This document shows positions 46,601 to 55,191 of a stretch of 64,000 nucleotides of DNA, one piece after another. The stretch's first letter is position 1. Every line of letters begins with the position of its first letter. Below the pieces are notes generated by a model. It made no database searches. It was not told where the DNA came from and saw only the letters and a list, made by a program, of their open reading frames with translations. The stretch is from contig JAGKSW010000010.1 in assembly GCA_018993265.1 (NCBI GenBank), positions 30,851 to 94,850 on the forward strand, read 5' to 3'. This DNA comes from Nostoc sp. TH1S01 (GTDB lineage Bacteria > Cyanobacteriota > Cyanobacteriia > Cyanobacteriales > Nostocaceae). The position numbers and the translations under genes were made by a program.

Positions 46601-48324
46601 TTGCATCAGGACGCTTTGGTGTTACACCAGAGTATTTAGCTAGTGCCAAACAAATAGAAATCAAAATCGCCCAAGGTGCAAAACCAGGGGAAGGCGGACA
46701 ATTACCCGGAACAAAGGTTAGCCCTTACATTGCGATGTTGCGGCGGTCTAAGCCCGGTGTAACCTTGATTTCACCTCCACCGCACCATGATATCTACTCT
46801 ATTGAAGACTTAGCACAGTTGATTTTTGACCTGCACCAAATTAACCCGAAAGCGCAGGTATCGGTGAAGTTAGTTGCTGAAATTGGGATTGGCACAATTG
46901 CCGCAGGTGTAGCCAAAGCCAACGCCGATATCATTCAAATTTCTGGACATGATGGCGGTACAGGTGCATCACCATTGAGTTCGATTAAGCACGCTGGTTC
47001 ACCGTGGGAACTCGGTTTAAGTGAAGTGCATCGTGTCCTGATGCAGAATAGTTTGCGCGATCGCGTCATTTTGCGAGTAGACGGCGGACTCAAGACTGGC
47101 TGGGATGTCTTGATGGCTGCGTTGATGGGTGGCGAAGAATTTGGCTTCGGTTCCATTGCCATGATTGCCGAAGGTTGCCAAATGGCGAGAGTGTGCCATA
47201 AGAATACCTGTCCTGTGGGTGTAGCAACTCAAGACGAAAAACTGCGCCTGCGATTCAAAGGTATCCCTGAACACGTTGTCAACTTCTTCTATTTTGTTGC
47301 CGAAGAAGTGCGGAGTTTATTAGCAAAATTGGGCTATCGTTCCTTATCGGAAATTATCGGTCGTGCAGACTTATTAACAGTCCGTCCCGAAGCGAAACTG
47401 GCCAAAACCCAAGCACTAAACCTCAACTGCTTACTGCAACTACCAGATACTAAAGACAATCGTAGCTGGTTAGTTCATGAAGAAGTTCACAGCAATGGCC
47501 CGGTAATAGATGACCAACTGCTGGCGGATAGCGAAATTCAAGCCGCAATTCGCAACCAATCGACGGTGACTAAGAATTTAAAAATAGTCAACACCGATAG
47601 AACAGTTGGTTCAAGATTAGCTGGTGCGATCGCATCTCAATATGGCGATGGTGGCTTTGAAGGGCAAATTAATCTCAACTTCCAAGGTAGTGTAGGTCAA
47701 AGCTTTGGTGCGTTTAACCTTTCTGGGATTACTTTAACTCTGGAAGGCGAAGCCAACGACTACGTTGGTAAAGGGATGCACGGTGGTGAAATCATCATCA
47801 AACCCCCAGCACAAGCTACTTATGACCCCGCCAAGAACGTAATCGTGGGTAATACCTGCCTTTATGGTGCAACTGGCGGCTTCTTATTTGCCAACGGTTT
47901 AGCAGGTGAACGCTTTGCAGTCCGCAACTCTAAAGGTACAGCCGTAGTTGAAGGCGCAGGTGATCACTGCTGCGAATACATGACTGGCGGCGTAATTGTT
48001 GTCCTTGGTAAAGTAGGACGTAACGTTGCAGCCGGGATGACTGGCGGTTTGGCATACTTCTTAGATGAAGACGGCTCATTCCCTGAGTTAGTCAATCGGG
48101 AAAATGTCAAAATTCAGCGAGTTCTGACAGAAGCAGGACAAAAGCAACTGCAAGATTTAATTAGAACTCATGCAGAACGCACTGGTTCACCCAAGGCGAA
48201 AGCAATTCTGCAAAATTGGCAAGAATTTGTGTCTAAGTTCTGGCAATTAGTACCACCTTCTGAAGCGGATAGTCCAGAGGCTAATCCTCAAGCTGTGGTA
48301 GAAAAACACCTGAGTTCAGTGTAA
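43651..48324 (+). CDS. gltS: Ferredoxin-dependent glutamate synthase
   Basis: A 1557-residue Fd-GOGAT (also called glsF), which makes two glutamates from glutamine and 2-oxoglutarate with ferredoxin electrons, completing nitrogen assimilation with glutamine synthetase. A 35-residue propeptide precedes the nucleophile C36 (RDACGVGF) of the class II amidotransferase. The FMN/synthase region has the [3Fe-4S] motif GC-x5-C-x4-C ([16 protein letters not shown]) and the C-terminal GXGXG-like beta-helix follows. Size and lack of a GltD partner point to the ferredoxin form. An NGNGNGNGNG linker at about residue 470 comes from an AAYGGY tandem repeat. Confidence 0.96.
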   Translation: MNDQRVNQLQKMSFSDKDSRDTYQGQRWLVEERDACGVGFIAHRQNIASHEIVTKALAALTCLEHRGGCSADQDSGDGAGILTAIPWELLQKEYFSGRMNISSINNIAVGMIFLPQDSELAQKAKAQVEKVATEEKFTVLGWREVPVHPHLLGIQAKEHRPQIEQVFLAADTTDDELERQLYLTRKRIFKAAKPISEDFYICSLSSRTIVYKGMVRSAVLGDFYADLQNPAYKSAFAVYHRRFSTNTMPKWPLAQPMRLLGHNGEINTLLGNINWMMAREASISHSVWGDRNDELKPLVILDSSDSATLDNVLELLVRSGRSPLEALMIMVPEAYQNQPSLQNYPEITDFYEYYSGLQEAWDGPALLVFSDGKKVGATLDRNGLRPARYVITKDDYIVVASEAGVVDFPEADIVEKGRLGPGQMIAVDLESHEILKNWEIKQRIAKQLPYGEWLQTHRQDLKSLVSNHTTNGNGNGNGNGKGQFTVDRQTLLRQQTAFGYTSEDVEMVIEQMAGNGAEPTFCMGDDIPLAVLSSKPHLLYDYFKQRFAQVTNPPIDPLREKLVMSLKVELGERGNLLEPKPEYAKRLKLDSPVLTEVELDAIKVSGFATAELSTLFAIANGPAGLKAAVEALQAQAAESVRAGAKILILSDRAAGGISAEYSYIPPLLAVGAVHHHLIREGLRMKTSLIVDTAQCWSTHHFACLIGYGAGAVCPYMALDTVRDWWFEPRTQQFMERGKLTSISLEQAIGNYRKAVESGLLKILSKMGISLLSSYQAAQIFEAIGIGGDLLELGFKGTASRIGGLSVSELAQEVLSIHSKAFPELTAKKLDNLGFVNYRPGGEYHMNSPEMSKALHEAVKTKQYDHYEVYKQYLQGRPITALRDLLDFQSDRPSIPLEEVEAAESILKRFCTGGMSLGALSREAHEVLAIAMNRIGGRSNSGEGGEDPVRYNVLDDVDESGYSPTLPHLKGLRNGDTASSAIKQVASGRFGVTPEYLASAKQIEIKIAQGAKPGEGGQLPGTKVSPYIAMLRRSKPGVTLISPPPHHDIYSIEDLAQLIFDLHQINPKAQVSVKLVAEIGIGTIAAGVAKANADIIQISGHDGGTGASPLSSIKHAGSPWELGLSEVHRVLMQNSLRDRVILRVDGGLKTGWDVLMAALMGGEEFGFGSIAMIAEGCQMARVCHKNTCPVGVATQDEKLRLRFKGIPEHVVNFFYFVAEEVRSLLAKLGYRSLSEIIGRADLLTVRPEAKLAKTQALNLNCLLQLPDTKDNRSWLVHEEVHSNGPVIDDQLLADSEIQAAIRNQSTVTKNLKIVNTDRTVGSRLAGAIASQYGDGGFEGQINLNFQGSVGQSFGAFNLSGITLTLEGEANDYVGKGMHGGEIIIKPPAQATYDPAKNVIVGNTCLYGATGGFLFANGLAGERFAVRNSKGTAVVEGAGDHCCEYMTGGVIVVLGKVGRNVAAGMTGGLAYFLDEDGSFPELVNRENVKIQRVLTEAGQKQLQDLIRTHAERTGSPKAKAILQNWQEFVSKFWQLVPPSEADSPEANPQAVVEKHLSSV

Positions 48325-48347
48325 TCAATAGCTAATTACTGATGAAT

Positions 48348-48379
48348 AAAAAGGGGACAGTGCTAATGTCTCCTTTTTT
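48348..48379 (+). terminator. Terminator after gltS
   Basis: aaaaaggggaca / tgtctcctttttt with a 7-nt loop and T-run, 23 bases after the gltS stop; one G-T pair in the stem. Confidence 0.85.
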
Positions 48380-48473
48380 CATATTTATTAGATTTTTTGC
48401 AAAAATATAGAGTCTACAAAGAGTAGTATTTATATTACCTCAGTGATATAGGTTAAGTTAGCTAAACTAGTCT

Positions 48474-49085
48474 ATGAGTAAAGAGCCATTAGTATATGAG
48501 CCTGATATTGATAACAAGATAGAAAGGTTTAAGGCTATTTTAGAAGGTCATGAGCGTGCAGAAGTAATTGTCCAAAAATACATAGTACATGGTACACCTT
48601 ATATTTTTAAGGATGATGAGGATAAATACTTTGATCTTAAGCGTGAAATTGCTGCCAACTTTTCTGAACACTATAACAATATACATATGGTTGGTTCAGC
48701 AAAGCTTGGCTTTAGCATAGCACCTAATAAGCTATGGAAGCCTTTTACTATCGAATCAGATATAGATATAGTTATCGTTTCTAGTAAGTTATTTGAAAAC
48801 TTATGGGAAAGTGTGCATGAGTTTAACATTGGATTAACAAGCCGAACAAGAGATGAAGATATCAATTATAAACGTTTTTTAGATTACTTCTTTAAAGGAT
48901 GGATTAGACCAGATTTGTTTCCTTTTGAATACACAGCTAAAACTGATTGGTTTGATTTTTTTAAATCTATTTCCTACAGTAAGTATGGCCCACAGAAAAT
49001 AACAGGAGCCTTATATCATAGTTTCAATTTCTTTGAAAAGTACCATGTTAAAAATATAGAGAAGCTAAAAATAGGAAATAATTAA
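48474..49085 (+). CDS. Nucleotidyltransferase-fold protein of unknown role
   Basis: A 203-residue protein carrying a DNA polymerase-beta-type nucleotidyltransferase signature: G74-S75 in 'MVGSAKLGFS' followed by D96-x-D98 in 'IESDIDIVIVS'. A third acidic ligand is not obvious (candidates D147 or E151 region, 'RPDLFPFEY'). There is no membrane segment and no second domain, so it is shorter than CBASS CD-NTases. Its stop is one base from the ATG of the DUF262 gene, so the two are translationally linked. AT-rich with no HIP1 site, unlike the neighbours. Target unknown: tRNA, protein AMPylation or antitoxin-like are all open. Confidence 0.72.
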   Translation: MSKEPLVYEPDIDNKIERFKAILEGHERAEVIVQKYIVHGTPYIFKDDEDKYFDLKREIAANFSEHYNNIHMVGSAKLGFSIAPNKLWKPFTIESDIDIVIVSSKLFENLWESVHEFNIGLTSRTRDEDINYKRFLDYFFKGWIRPDLFPFEYTAKTDWFDFFKSISYSKYGPQKITGALYHSFNFFEKYHVKNIEKLKIGNN

Positions 49086-49086
49086 A

Positions 49087-50118
49087 ATGTCTAAAATTGG
49101 AATAGCTACAAATAAAAAACTATTAGATTTATTCAATATGATGAAAACTGGAGCGTTGATATTAACGCCTTCTTTTCAGAGAAAACTAGTTTGGAATGAC
49201 ACCCATAAAGAAGATTTCATAGAAACTATATTGTTTGCACTTCCTTTCCCTGAAATATATTTGGCAGATGGCGGTATAAATTTAGAAACACAAACCTCTG
49301 AAACTCTGGTAGTTGATGGACAGCAGCGATTAAGTACTATTTACCAATACATTACATCTTCACCTGATTTTAATCTGAAAAGAGTACAAAAGTTTGCCGA
49401 TTTAACACCTGAACAGAAGACCAATTTCTATGATTATAATGTTGTGATCAGAGACTTAGGACGAATTGAGGAAAGTAAAATACGAGATATATTCAAACGA
49501 ATTAATTCAGTTAATTATGCCTTGAACGCTGTGGAAATAAGAAATGCTTTGTATGAAGGAGAGTTTATCAAAGCTGCTAAAACAATACTAGAAACTAATG
49601 AGCTTTTTTCGGAAGATACTGTATTTAGTACGGTATTTAGTGAAAATGAGGTTTCACGAATGAAAGATTTAGAATATATGTTACTTATGATTGCGACAGT
49701 GGAAGAAGGTGGATACTTTGTTAGCGATAAAGAGGTTGAAAAGTATGTAAAACGTTATGATGATGAGTATCCTAATAAAGAAATTATAGTAGCTAATTTT
49801 CGTGAAGTGTTAAGTTTAATTGCTAATTGTCACTTACCAGTAGATACTATATGGAAGAAACTATCTAGTTTTTTCACATTAGTGATTGAGCTGATCAAAT
49901 TCAAGCAAAAATATGGAAATTTGCCTAAAGTGGAGTCTTTAAGTAATACATTAATCTCGCTAGAAAATGAATTAAACAATAATAAACGTGCAGACGTTAA
50001 CACAAATGAATATGCACAGTACTATTACTACACTCATCAAGGTACAACTAGTAGAAAAGGTCGGCATGTTCGTGGCACTTTACTACAAAAACATTTAGAA
50101 CAAATTATACAAAATTGA
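49087..50118 (+). CDS. DUF262 (GmrSD/SspE N-terminal-type) protein without nuclease domain
   Basis: A 343-residue protein. The ParB-like DUF262 domain is plain: 'PSFQRKLVW' at residues 28-36 and the catalytic 'VVDGQQRLSTI' with D77-GQQ-R81, plus 'FKRINS' near 138. In GmrSD and SspE this domain binds nucleotide and senses DNA modification, and an HNH (DUF1524) domain cuts DNA. Here residues 200-343 are helical and show no HNH motif. It must pair with another factor or act by nucleotide chemistry alone. Translationally coupled to the nucleotidyltransferase and convergent with a cytosine methyltransferase. Confidence 0.85.
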   Translation: MSKIGIATNKKLLDLFNMMKTGALILTPSFQRKLVWNDTHKEDFIETILFALPFPEIYLADGGINLETQTSETLVVDGQQRLSTIYQYITSSPDFNLKRVQKFADLTPEQKTNFYDYNVVIRDLGRIEESKIRDIFKRINSVNYALNAVEIRNALYEGEFIKAAKTILETNELFSEDTVFSTVFSENEVSRMKDLEYMLLMIATVEEGGYFVSDKEVEKYVKRYDDEYPNKEIIVANFREVLSLIANCHLPVDTIWKKLSSFFTLVIELIKFKQKYGNLPKVESLSNTLISLENELNNNKRADVNTNEYAQYYYYTHQGTTSRKGRHVRGTLLQKHLEQIIQN

Positions 50119-50284
50119 TATAGTGTTTTTAACATATTTAAACCTTGTATAGCCTTTCTTAGTCTGCTGAGGCATAAATTTATCTGCGTTTATATGCGGT
50201 TAATTATTTTTTTATAATTGACTAGCACAAGAAACGCTATAATTAGCATATAGCACTAATAATATTTATTTAAGGTATTCAAAT

Positions 50285-51415
50285 TCATCTTTCCAATTCT
50301 AAAAAATCAATAATGCTTGAAGCAAGTGCGTGTGCAGCAAGGAATGGAACACCATTTCCTATTGCTTTGAACATATGGGTTATTGACAGATGAGATGGAA
50401 AAGCAAACTCTTTTGGTAGAGACTGCAAAGCCAATGCTTCTGCAACCGAGATTCTCCGTTTCTTATAAGGGTGCAAATGAACTTCATTATTCCCATAACA
50501 AACTGTTGGTGAGTAACGCCATCTATGAAGTCGCTTAAAGGATTTTTTTGAATCATCTCCTTCTTCAACTGATTCAAAACGTGCTATTCCTTGCCTTGGT
50601 TTAAAGTAATGCTTAGAGTTAGGATGATTGTTTACATTATTGTTGGTGAACCAATGTTCAACTGTTAATTCTTTATAGATGTTCTTAGGACATTCCAAAA
50701 TAGAATCTTCCTGAAATGGATTTTTATCATTCCAAGGACAAGAAAAAACTTTAGCTCTAGGATAAATAATATATTTTTCCCAAGGAAACACGCCAGGGGG
50801 TAACTCTAATCCATCTAAAGCTATTCCCATTTTGACAAGAATTTCTTTTCGGAAACCAATCAAAATAATTCTTTTTCTATCTTGTGGTACACCGTACTCA
50901 ATAGCATTAATTAATCGTTCAGTTGTAACGTAACCTATATTGTGTAACTTTTGCTTAATTTCTTCATAAAAAGAGCGATGTTTTTTTGTTTTCCATAAAC
51001 CTTCAACATTTTCAAATAAAAAAAAGTCTGGGTTTTGCTGACAAACTATATCAATATAAGTTGATGATAATCTTCCATGATCTCCTTCGCGCCCTTTGTT
51101 TTTACCACCTACCGAGAAGTCAGGACAAGGCGACCCCCCTATAAACCCAAGTAGATTGGTATTTTTTCGCGCTATACGTACTAGTTTGCTAAGAACCGAC
51201 TTCTGATTTCCTTCAGTAAAATCAATAGCATTGCCTAAATAATACCCATACTCAGGGCTTGGCAAGTTGAGACAATGCCTAGCGTATTGATACGCATCCA
51301 TAAATGGCTTAAAAACTTCGTTGACGTAAGCCACTCTAAAGCCAGCCATTTCAAAGCCTAAGTCTAAGAAGCCAGCACCTGCAAAGAAGGAAAATATGGT
51401 AACTTGCTTTTCCAT
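50285..51415 (-). CDS. DNA (cytosine-5-)-methyltransferase
   Basis: A 376-residue C5 DNA methyltransferase. Motif I 'FSFFAGAGFLDLGFE' (8-22), motif IV 'GGSPCPDFSVGG' with the catalytic C97, motif VI 'ENV' (135-137), motif VIII 'QDRKRIILIG', motif IX 'RRISVAEALALQSLP' and motif X 'AIGNGVPFLAAHAL' are all present and in order, so it looks active. The target-recognition region is about residues 190-320; specificity cannot be read. There is no restriction endonuclease next door. Convergent with the nucleotidyltransferase-DUF262 operon; the same AT-rich, HIP1-free composition suggests joint acquisition. Confidence 0.93.
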   Translation of the reverse strand: MEKQVTIFSFFAGAGFLDLGFEMAGFRVAYVNEVFKPFMDAYQYARHCLNLPSPEYGYYLGNAIDFTEGNQKSVLSKLVRIARKNTNLLGFIGGSPCPDFSVGGKNKGREGDHGRLSSTYIDIVCQQNPDFFLFENVEGLWKTKKHRSFYEEIKQKLHNIGYVTTERLINAIEYGVPQDRKRIILIGFRKEILVKMGIALDGLELPPGVFPWEKYIIYPRAKVFSCPWNDKNPFQEDSILECPKNIYKELTVEHWFTNNNVNNHPNSKHYFKPRQGIARFESVEEGDDSKKSFKRLHRWRYSPTVCYGNNEVHLHPYKKRRISVAEALALQSLPKEFAFPSHLSITHMFKAIGNGVPFLAAHALASSIIDFLELER

Positions 51416-51529
51416 AGAGGCACTCGCTTACGAAATTTCCTGCTGAGTTAGCTTAACCCTAAAATTAGAACTGCGGAAGAGACACCGGGATTTAGTCTCC
51501 ACCGCAGTTGGCAGGGTTGACCCCATGCC

Positions 51530-51643
51530 TTATCTTTTAAAAATATCTTGTTTGAGACGGCGTAATTCCCGAATTTTACTATCTATAATTTGGTTTTTCT
51601 TGAGGATATAAGTAACTATATTCGTATCAAGTAAATAAGCCAC
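51530..51643 (-). pseudogene. Truncated VapC-type PIN toxin
   Basis: From GTG 51643 the minus strand reads 'VAYLLDTNIVTYILKKNQ' and then 'IIDSKIRELRRLKQDIFKR' before a stop: 37 residues with the first PIN Asp (LLDTN) but none of the later acidic residues. A full VapC has about 130 residues, so only the N-terminus remains. It starts four bases after the upstream antitoxin-like gene, the normal TA arrangement. The frame is lost around 'DIF'. Confidence 0.75.
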
Positions 51644-51647
51644 AATT

Positions 51648-51830
51648 TTATTTACCTTCTACAGATGCATTAAAAATTGCCATTTGCTCAGGAGTTAAAT
51701 CATTTAAGGTTCCTGAGACAGCTTCTAAAACTAGAATACTATCAATTCTATCTGCTAAATCATCATCTTGAATTTCCCGCATTTCTTCAGGAGTAAATTT
51801 TGCAAACAGATCTACCAACATTTCGATCAT
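51648..51830 (-). CDS. Small acidic antitoxin-like protein
   Basis: A 60-residue acidic, helical protein ('AKFTPEEMREIQDDDLADRIDSILVLEAVSGTLNDLTPEQM') immediately upstream of the truncated PIN toxin and therefore probably its antitoxin or an antitoxin C-terminus. No DNA-binding domain is visible. With the toxin dead it may be under no selection. Confidence 0.55.
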   Translation of the reverse strand: MIEMLVDLFAKFTPEEMREIQDDDLADRIDSILVLEAVSGTLNDLTPEQMAIFNASVEGK

Positions 51831-52228
51831 TTCTTGTTTTTTTAACTTGGCTATATAAGCTAATCAGCATTTAAGTTGCATAAAGCCAGGGCTGAAGCCC
51901 TTACTACAAGCGAATCAGTCTGGAAAAATGAATGACGATTAGCTTATAAACCATTACCTTTAAATAAATTTTCTACAATTGTTGCTATTCTGTCGGTCAA
52001 TTCTTGATGATAATTAGCAACTTCTGGCATAAGAATTTACTTTTGTTTGTTCGATAGTTAATTTTATTATAAAAATCAAATCCTAAATTGAAGTTATTTA
52101 TATTCCATTGTGAAAGGTGAGAATTGGTAATAAAAGCCTCAATCATACAGGTATTGTGCGCGATCGCCTATGAGCAAAGTTGATTATTTGGTATAAAATC
52201 ATACTTTTAACAATCACAGTAGCTGTAA
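51831..52228. other. Decayed intergenic region
   Basis: About 400 bases without a solid gene. The minus strand at 51944-52030 encodes a 28-residue frame with ATG (PEVANYHQELTDRIATIVE...), possibly the start of a lost gene. A 'gctgaagccctta' repeat fragment lies near 51891. The first HIP1 site after the accessory block appears at about 52159. Confidence 0.35.
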
Positions 52229-52660
52229 TCAAAATATCTGCTGCTTTTCAACATCAATTTGCTGATATCTTTTTTGAACACTGATTAAAGCTAACGCTGT
52301 GATTTCTGGAACAAGTGCTGCAATTGCAGTGAGTTTTAGCGACCAAGTTACAGAGGCATTAAACAAACCAGCTGCTCCGCTCAAGTGTGCAGATAAGATG
52401 TCGGTAAGGTCAATGGCAATGCACGCTAACAAAAGTGTTTTTACAGTACTTCTATTGGCAAAAGCAACTATTACAGCAAGCACTATGTCTCTAATTGCCC
52501 AAACACGAACAATATAAGGCATTTGGATATTTGTATCAATAGGGATACTAAGTTGCTCCATTAGCCACAGTGGTTCAGCATAGCCAACAGCACTAAGACT
52601 AAACCGAATCAGACACATCAGTCCTATTAGTGAAGCAACATACCAACTTTGGCCTCTCAT
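52229..52660 (-). CDS. Four-helix membrane protein, unknown function
   Basis: A 143-residue membrane protein with hydrophobic segments at about residues 7-27, 50-68, 73-92 and 103-125 and a short basic C-terminus. No family recognised. It lies 14 bases downstream of the grxC gene on the same strand, so the two probably form a transcript, but a functional link is not evident. Confidence 0.65.
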   Translation of the reverse strand: MRGQSWYVASLIGLMCLIRFSLSAVGYAEPLWLMEQLSIPIDTNIQMPYIVRVWAIRDIVLAVIVAFANRSTVKTLLLACIAIDLTDILSAHLSGAAGLFNASVTWSLKLTAIAALVPEITALALISVQKRYQQIDVEKQQIF

Positions 52661-52674
52661 ATTTACTCCTACAC

Positions 52675-52980
52675 TTAAGTAGCTAACAGAGGGTCGAGTT
52701 GACCTTTGGTATCTAACTCATAAATGTCATCACAACCGCCGATGTGTTGATTATTAATGAAAATCTGCGGAACTGTACGACGACCGTTAGCGCGTTCTGC
52801 CATTTTGGCTCTAGCGGCTTCGTCACCGTCAATTTTGTATTCAGTGAAATTTACACCTTTCCACCACAGCAGCATTTTGGCACGGATGCAATAAGGACAG
52901 GTTTGCCAAGTATAAATTTCGACGTTAGCTTTAATTTTTTCTGGATGACGACCAAGTAGGGGATTGAGAAAGTCGAACAT
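52675..52980 (-). CDS. grxC: Glutaredoxin 3 (dithiol)
   Basis: A 101-residue dithiol glutaredoxin with active site C-P-Y-C in 'EIYTWQTCPYCIRAKMLL', cis-Pro block 'RRTVPQIFINNQHIGGCDDIYEL'. It reduces disulfides with glutathione, for example in ribonucleotide or methionine sulfoxide reductases. A preceding 16-residue N-terminal extension is short and not signal-like. It differs from the CGFS type at 6990 in mechanism. Confidence 0.93.
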   Translation of the reverse strand: MFDFLNPLLGRHPEKIKANVEIYTWQTCPYCIRAKMLLWWKGVNFTEYKIDGDEAARAKMAERANGRRTVPQIFINNQHIGGCDDIYELDTKGQLDPLLAT

Positions 52981-53073
52981 AAGTGTGAAGTGTGAAGTAT
53001 TAAAGATGAAGATTTATCTTGCTATTAGGTTCTATTTTAGAAGTAAAGTCTTTAATTTTTATCTGCTTTTGGG

Positions 53074-53646
53074 TTAGGGCATAGGTGCTGGAACCCACTT
53101 TTGGAAGCTTTCAAGATGATTCCAGAATGCCAGATATCCAATAAATGCCCAAATTAAAGCAGCAACAATCAAGACTGCTACGCCAGTTAACCGCAAAGTA
53201 CGGTTAGCTTTCCAATATAAAGCAGGTGCGGCACAGATACCGCCTAAGCCAGTGAGGATAAAACCTATGCCTGTTAGTACTGGTGTTCTAGTAAGATTTA
53301 AATTGATGATGCGGATACCGACAACAACCGCCACTAATCCAGCAAAGAAAGCGTAAATTGCTACTGTCCACAAATCCCAATCAAAAGCTAAAGCGATCGC
53401 AGCTGCTATAAATAAAACTCCAAAGAGGACGGTTGTTTCCCCAAACGCAATGTTAAAGCTACCACGCACAGGCCAAGTAAATGTCATGTGCAGTCCTGTT
53501 GTTAAGGCGATTCCACCTGTAATCCCAAACCCAGGAATCCATTGTTTCTGATTGGCGCTCACTAAGCCGCGGTTGACATAATCAGCGAGGAGAACTAACC
53601 CAGCAACCATATTGATCAACATAAGGGTGATGTAATCAATAAACAC
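53074..53646 (-). CDS. DUF981 membrane protein
   Basis: A 190-residue protein with about six hydrophobic helices and repeated Gly-rich turns ('GFGITGGIALTTGLHMTFTWPV'), matching the DUF981 family of predicted membrane proteins. Function unknown. It is transcribed away from glpX, with a 398-base promoter region between. Confidence 0.78.
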   Translation of the reverse strand: MFIDYITLMLINMVAGLVLLADYVNRGLVSANQKQWIPGFGITGGIALTTGLHMTFTWPVRGSFNIAFGETTVLFGVLFIAAAIALAFDWDLWTVAIYAFFAGLVAVVVGIRIINLNLTRTPVLTGIGFILTGLGGICAAPALYWKANRTLRLTGVAVLIVAALIWAFIGYLAFWNHLESFQKWVPAPMP

Positions 53647-54044
53647 GCTTAACTTCCTCCTGCTTTTTGGATTGAGCCAATTTTTTTCGTAAACTTATAC
53701 GCAGTTTTCTTGACTATATCTAGTTAGATGCACACACCACAAAAACCCATTTATTATACTGACCGAATAATTTATGAATCATATTAAAATTGATCAGTTT
53801 GCCTTAAAGTCTTCTGTAGCAATAGCTTGAGGTATTTAATTTATTCAGTTAATCCTCGGATGTTATTAGTACAAAAGAACTGTAATTTTTGCCTTACTGG
53901 TATTGATTTACATCAATCAGCAGCAAAAATTAACAATTGTGTGAGTGAATACTATTTTCCATAGGTATCGGCACTTTGGTAGACTTGAAAACTGAAATGG
54001 CCAGATGAAATAACGCAATAGAGAGCAGTTGAGAGGGGGACTCT
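53647..54044. promoter_or_regulatory. Divergent promoter region with FNR-box-like palindrome
   Basis: No gene. At 53903-53916 the sequence TTGAT-TTAC-ATCAA equals the FNR/ANR consensus exactly; it lies about 130 bases upstream of glpX. Cyanobacterial CRP/FNR-family proteins (NtcA, AnCrpA and others) could use such a site; binding is inference. AGAGGGGG before the GTG start at 54045 is the likely ribosome binding site. Confidence 0.45.
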
Positions 54045-55082
54045 GTGGAAAATACGCTTGGGTTAGAAATTATTGAGGTAGTAGAACAAGCCGCGATCGC
54101 ATCTGCAAAGTGGATGGGTAAAGGCGAAAAGAATACAGCTGACCAAGTAGCAGTAGAAGCTATGCGGGAGCGCATGAACAAAATCTATATGCGCGGTCGC
54201 ATTGTAATTGGGGAAGGGGAACGTGATGACGCTCCCATGTTGTACATCGGTGAAGAAGTTGGTATCTGCGCTCGTCCAGATGCTAAAGACTTCTGTAACC
54301 CAGATGAATTAATCGAAATTGACATCGCCGTAGACCCCTGCGAAGGTACAAACTTGGTAGCATACGGACAGCCTGGTTCAATGGCTGTGTTGGCAATTTC
54401 TGAAAAAGGTGGCTTGTTTGCTGCACCAGACTTCTACATGAAGAAACTCGCAGCACCCCCAGCCGCTAAAGGCAAGGTAGACATTAACAAGTCAGCCACC
54501 GAAAACCTCAAAATTCTCTCCGAGTGTTTAGATCGCTCAATTGATGAACTCGTAGTAGTTGTAATGAAGCGCGAACGCCACAACGATTTAATTAAAGAAA
54601 TTCGTGATGCTGGCGCTAGAGTCCAACTAATTTCTGATGGTGACGTGGGTGCTGCTATATCTTGTGGTTTTGCAGGAACTAATATTCATGCACTCATGGG
54701 TATTGGTGCAGCACCTGAAGGTGTGATTTCTGCGGCGGCTATGCGGGCAATGGGTGGACATTTCCAAGGTCAATTGATCTACGATCCAGCTGTAGTGAAA
54801 ACAGGTCTAATTGGGGAAAGCAAAGAAGCGAACATTGAGCGTTTGCAATCTATGAATATCACTGACCCTGATAAGGTCTACGATGCTCATGAGCTTGCTT
54901 CTGGTGAAAATGTGCTATTCGCTGCTTGCGGTATTACATCTGGTAACTTAATGCAAGGTGTCCGGTTCTTCCACGGTGGTGCAAGAACTCAAAGCTTGGT
55001 TATTTCTACCCAGTCTAAGACAGCTAGATTTGTCGATACAATCCACATGTTCGACCAGCCTAAGACTCTGCAATTGCACTAG
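54045..55082 (+). CDS. glpX: Class II fructose-1,6-/sedoheptulose-1,7-bisphosphatase
   Basis: A 345-residue GlpX-type enzyme, which in cyanobacteria serves both FBP and SBP hydrolysis in the Calvin cycle. The metal and phosphate sites are in '[15 protein letters not shown]' and '[18 protein letters not shown]'; '[32 protein letters not shown]' follows. Full length. Start GTG at 54045, preceded by a purine-rich AGAGGGGG. hemA follows after 109 bases of STRR, on the same strand. Confidence 0.95.
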   Translation: MENTLGLEIIEVVEQAAIASAKWMGKGEKNTADQVAVEAMRERMNKIYMRGRIVIGEGERDDAPMLYIGEEVGICARPDAKDFCNPDELIEIDIAVDPCEGTNLVAYGQPGSMAVLAISEKGGLFAAPDFYMKKLAAPPAAKGKVDINKSATENLKILSECLDRSIDELVVVVMKRERHNDLIKEIRDAGARVQLISDGDVGAAISCGFAGTNIHALMGIGAAPEGVISAAAMRAMGGHFQGQLIYDPAVVKTGLIGESKEANIERLQSMNITDPDKVYDAHELASGENVLFAACGITSGNLMQGVRFFHGGARTQSLVISTQSKTARFVDTIHMFDQPKTLQLH

Positions 55083-55086
55083 GAAT

Positions 55087-55155
55087 TAGGGAGTAGGGAG
55101 TAGGGAGTAGGGAGTAGAAAATACCTTACTCCCCACTCACCACTCACCACTCCCC
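55087..55155. repeat. STRR: GGGAGTA heptamers and inverted ACTCCCC/CACTCAC units
   Basis: Four GGGAGTA units followed, 20 bases later, by CTCCCCACTCACC-type units on the same strand. The two tracts are complementary in part and could form a terminator-like stem after glpX. Confidence 0.85.
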
Positions 55156-55191
55156 AATTGTTAATAACCCATTATTAATTGTTGATAAGAA

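Noticed and set aside
48474..49085. CBASS cyclic-dinucleotide synthase
   Set aside because: At 203 residues it is too short, and no membrane or nuclease effector with a CBASS-type receptor is adjacent.
49087..50118. Complete GmrSD or SspE type IV restriction enzyme
   Set aside because: The C-terminal half lacks the HNH (DUF1524) nuclease motifs.
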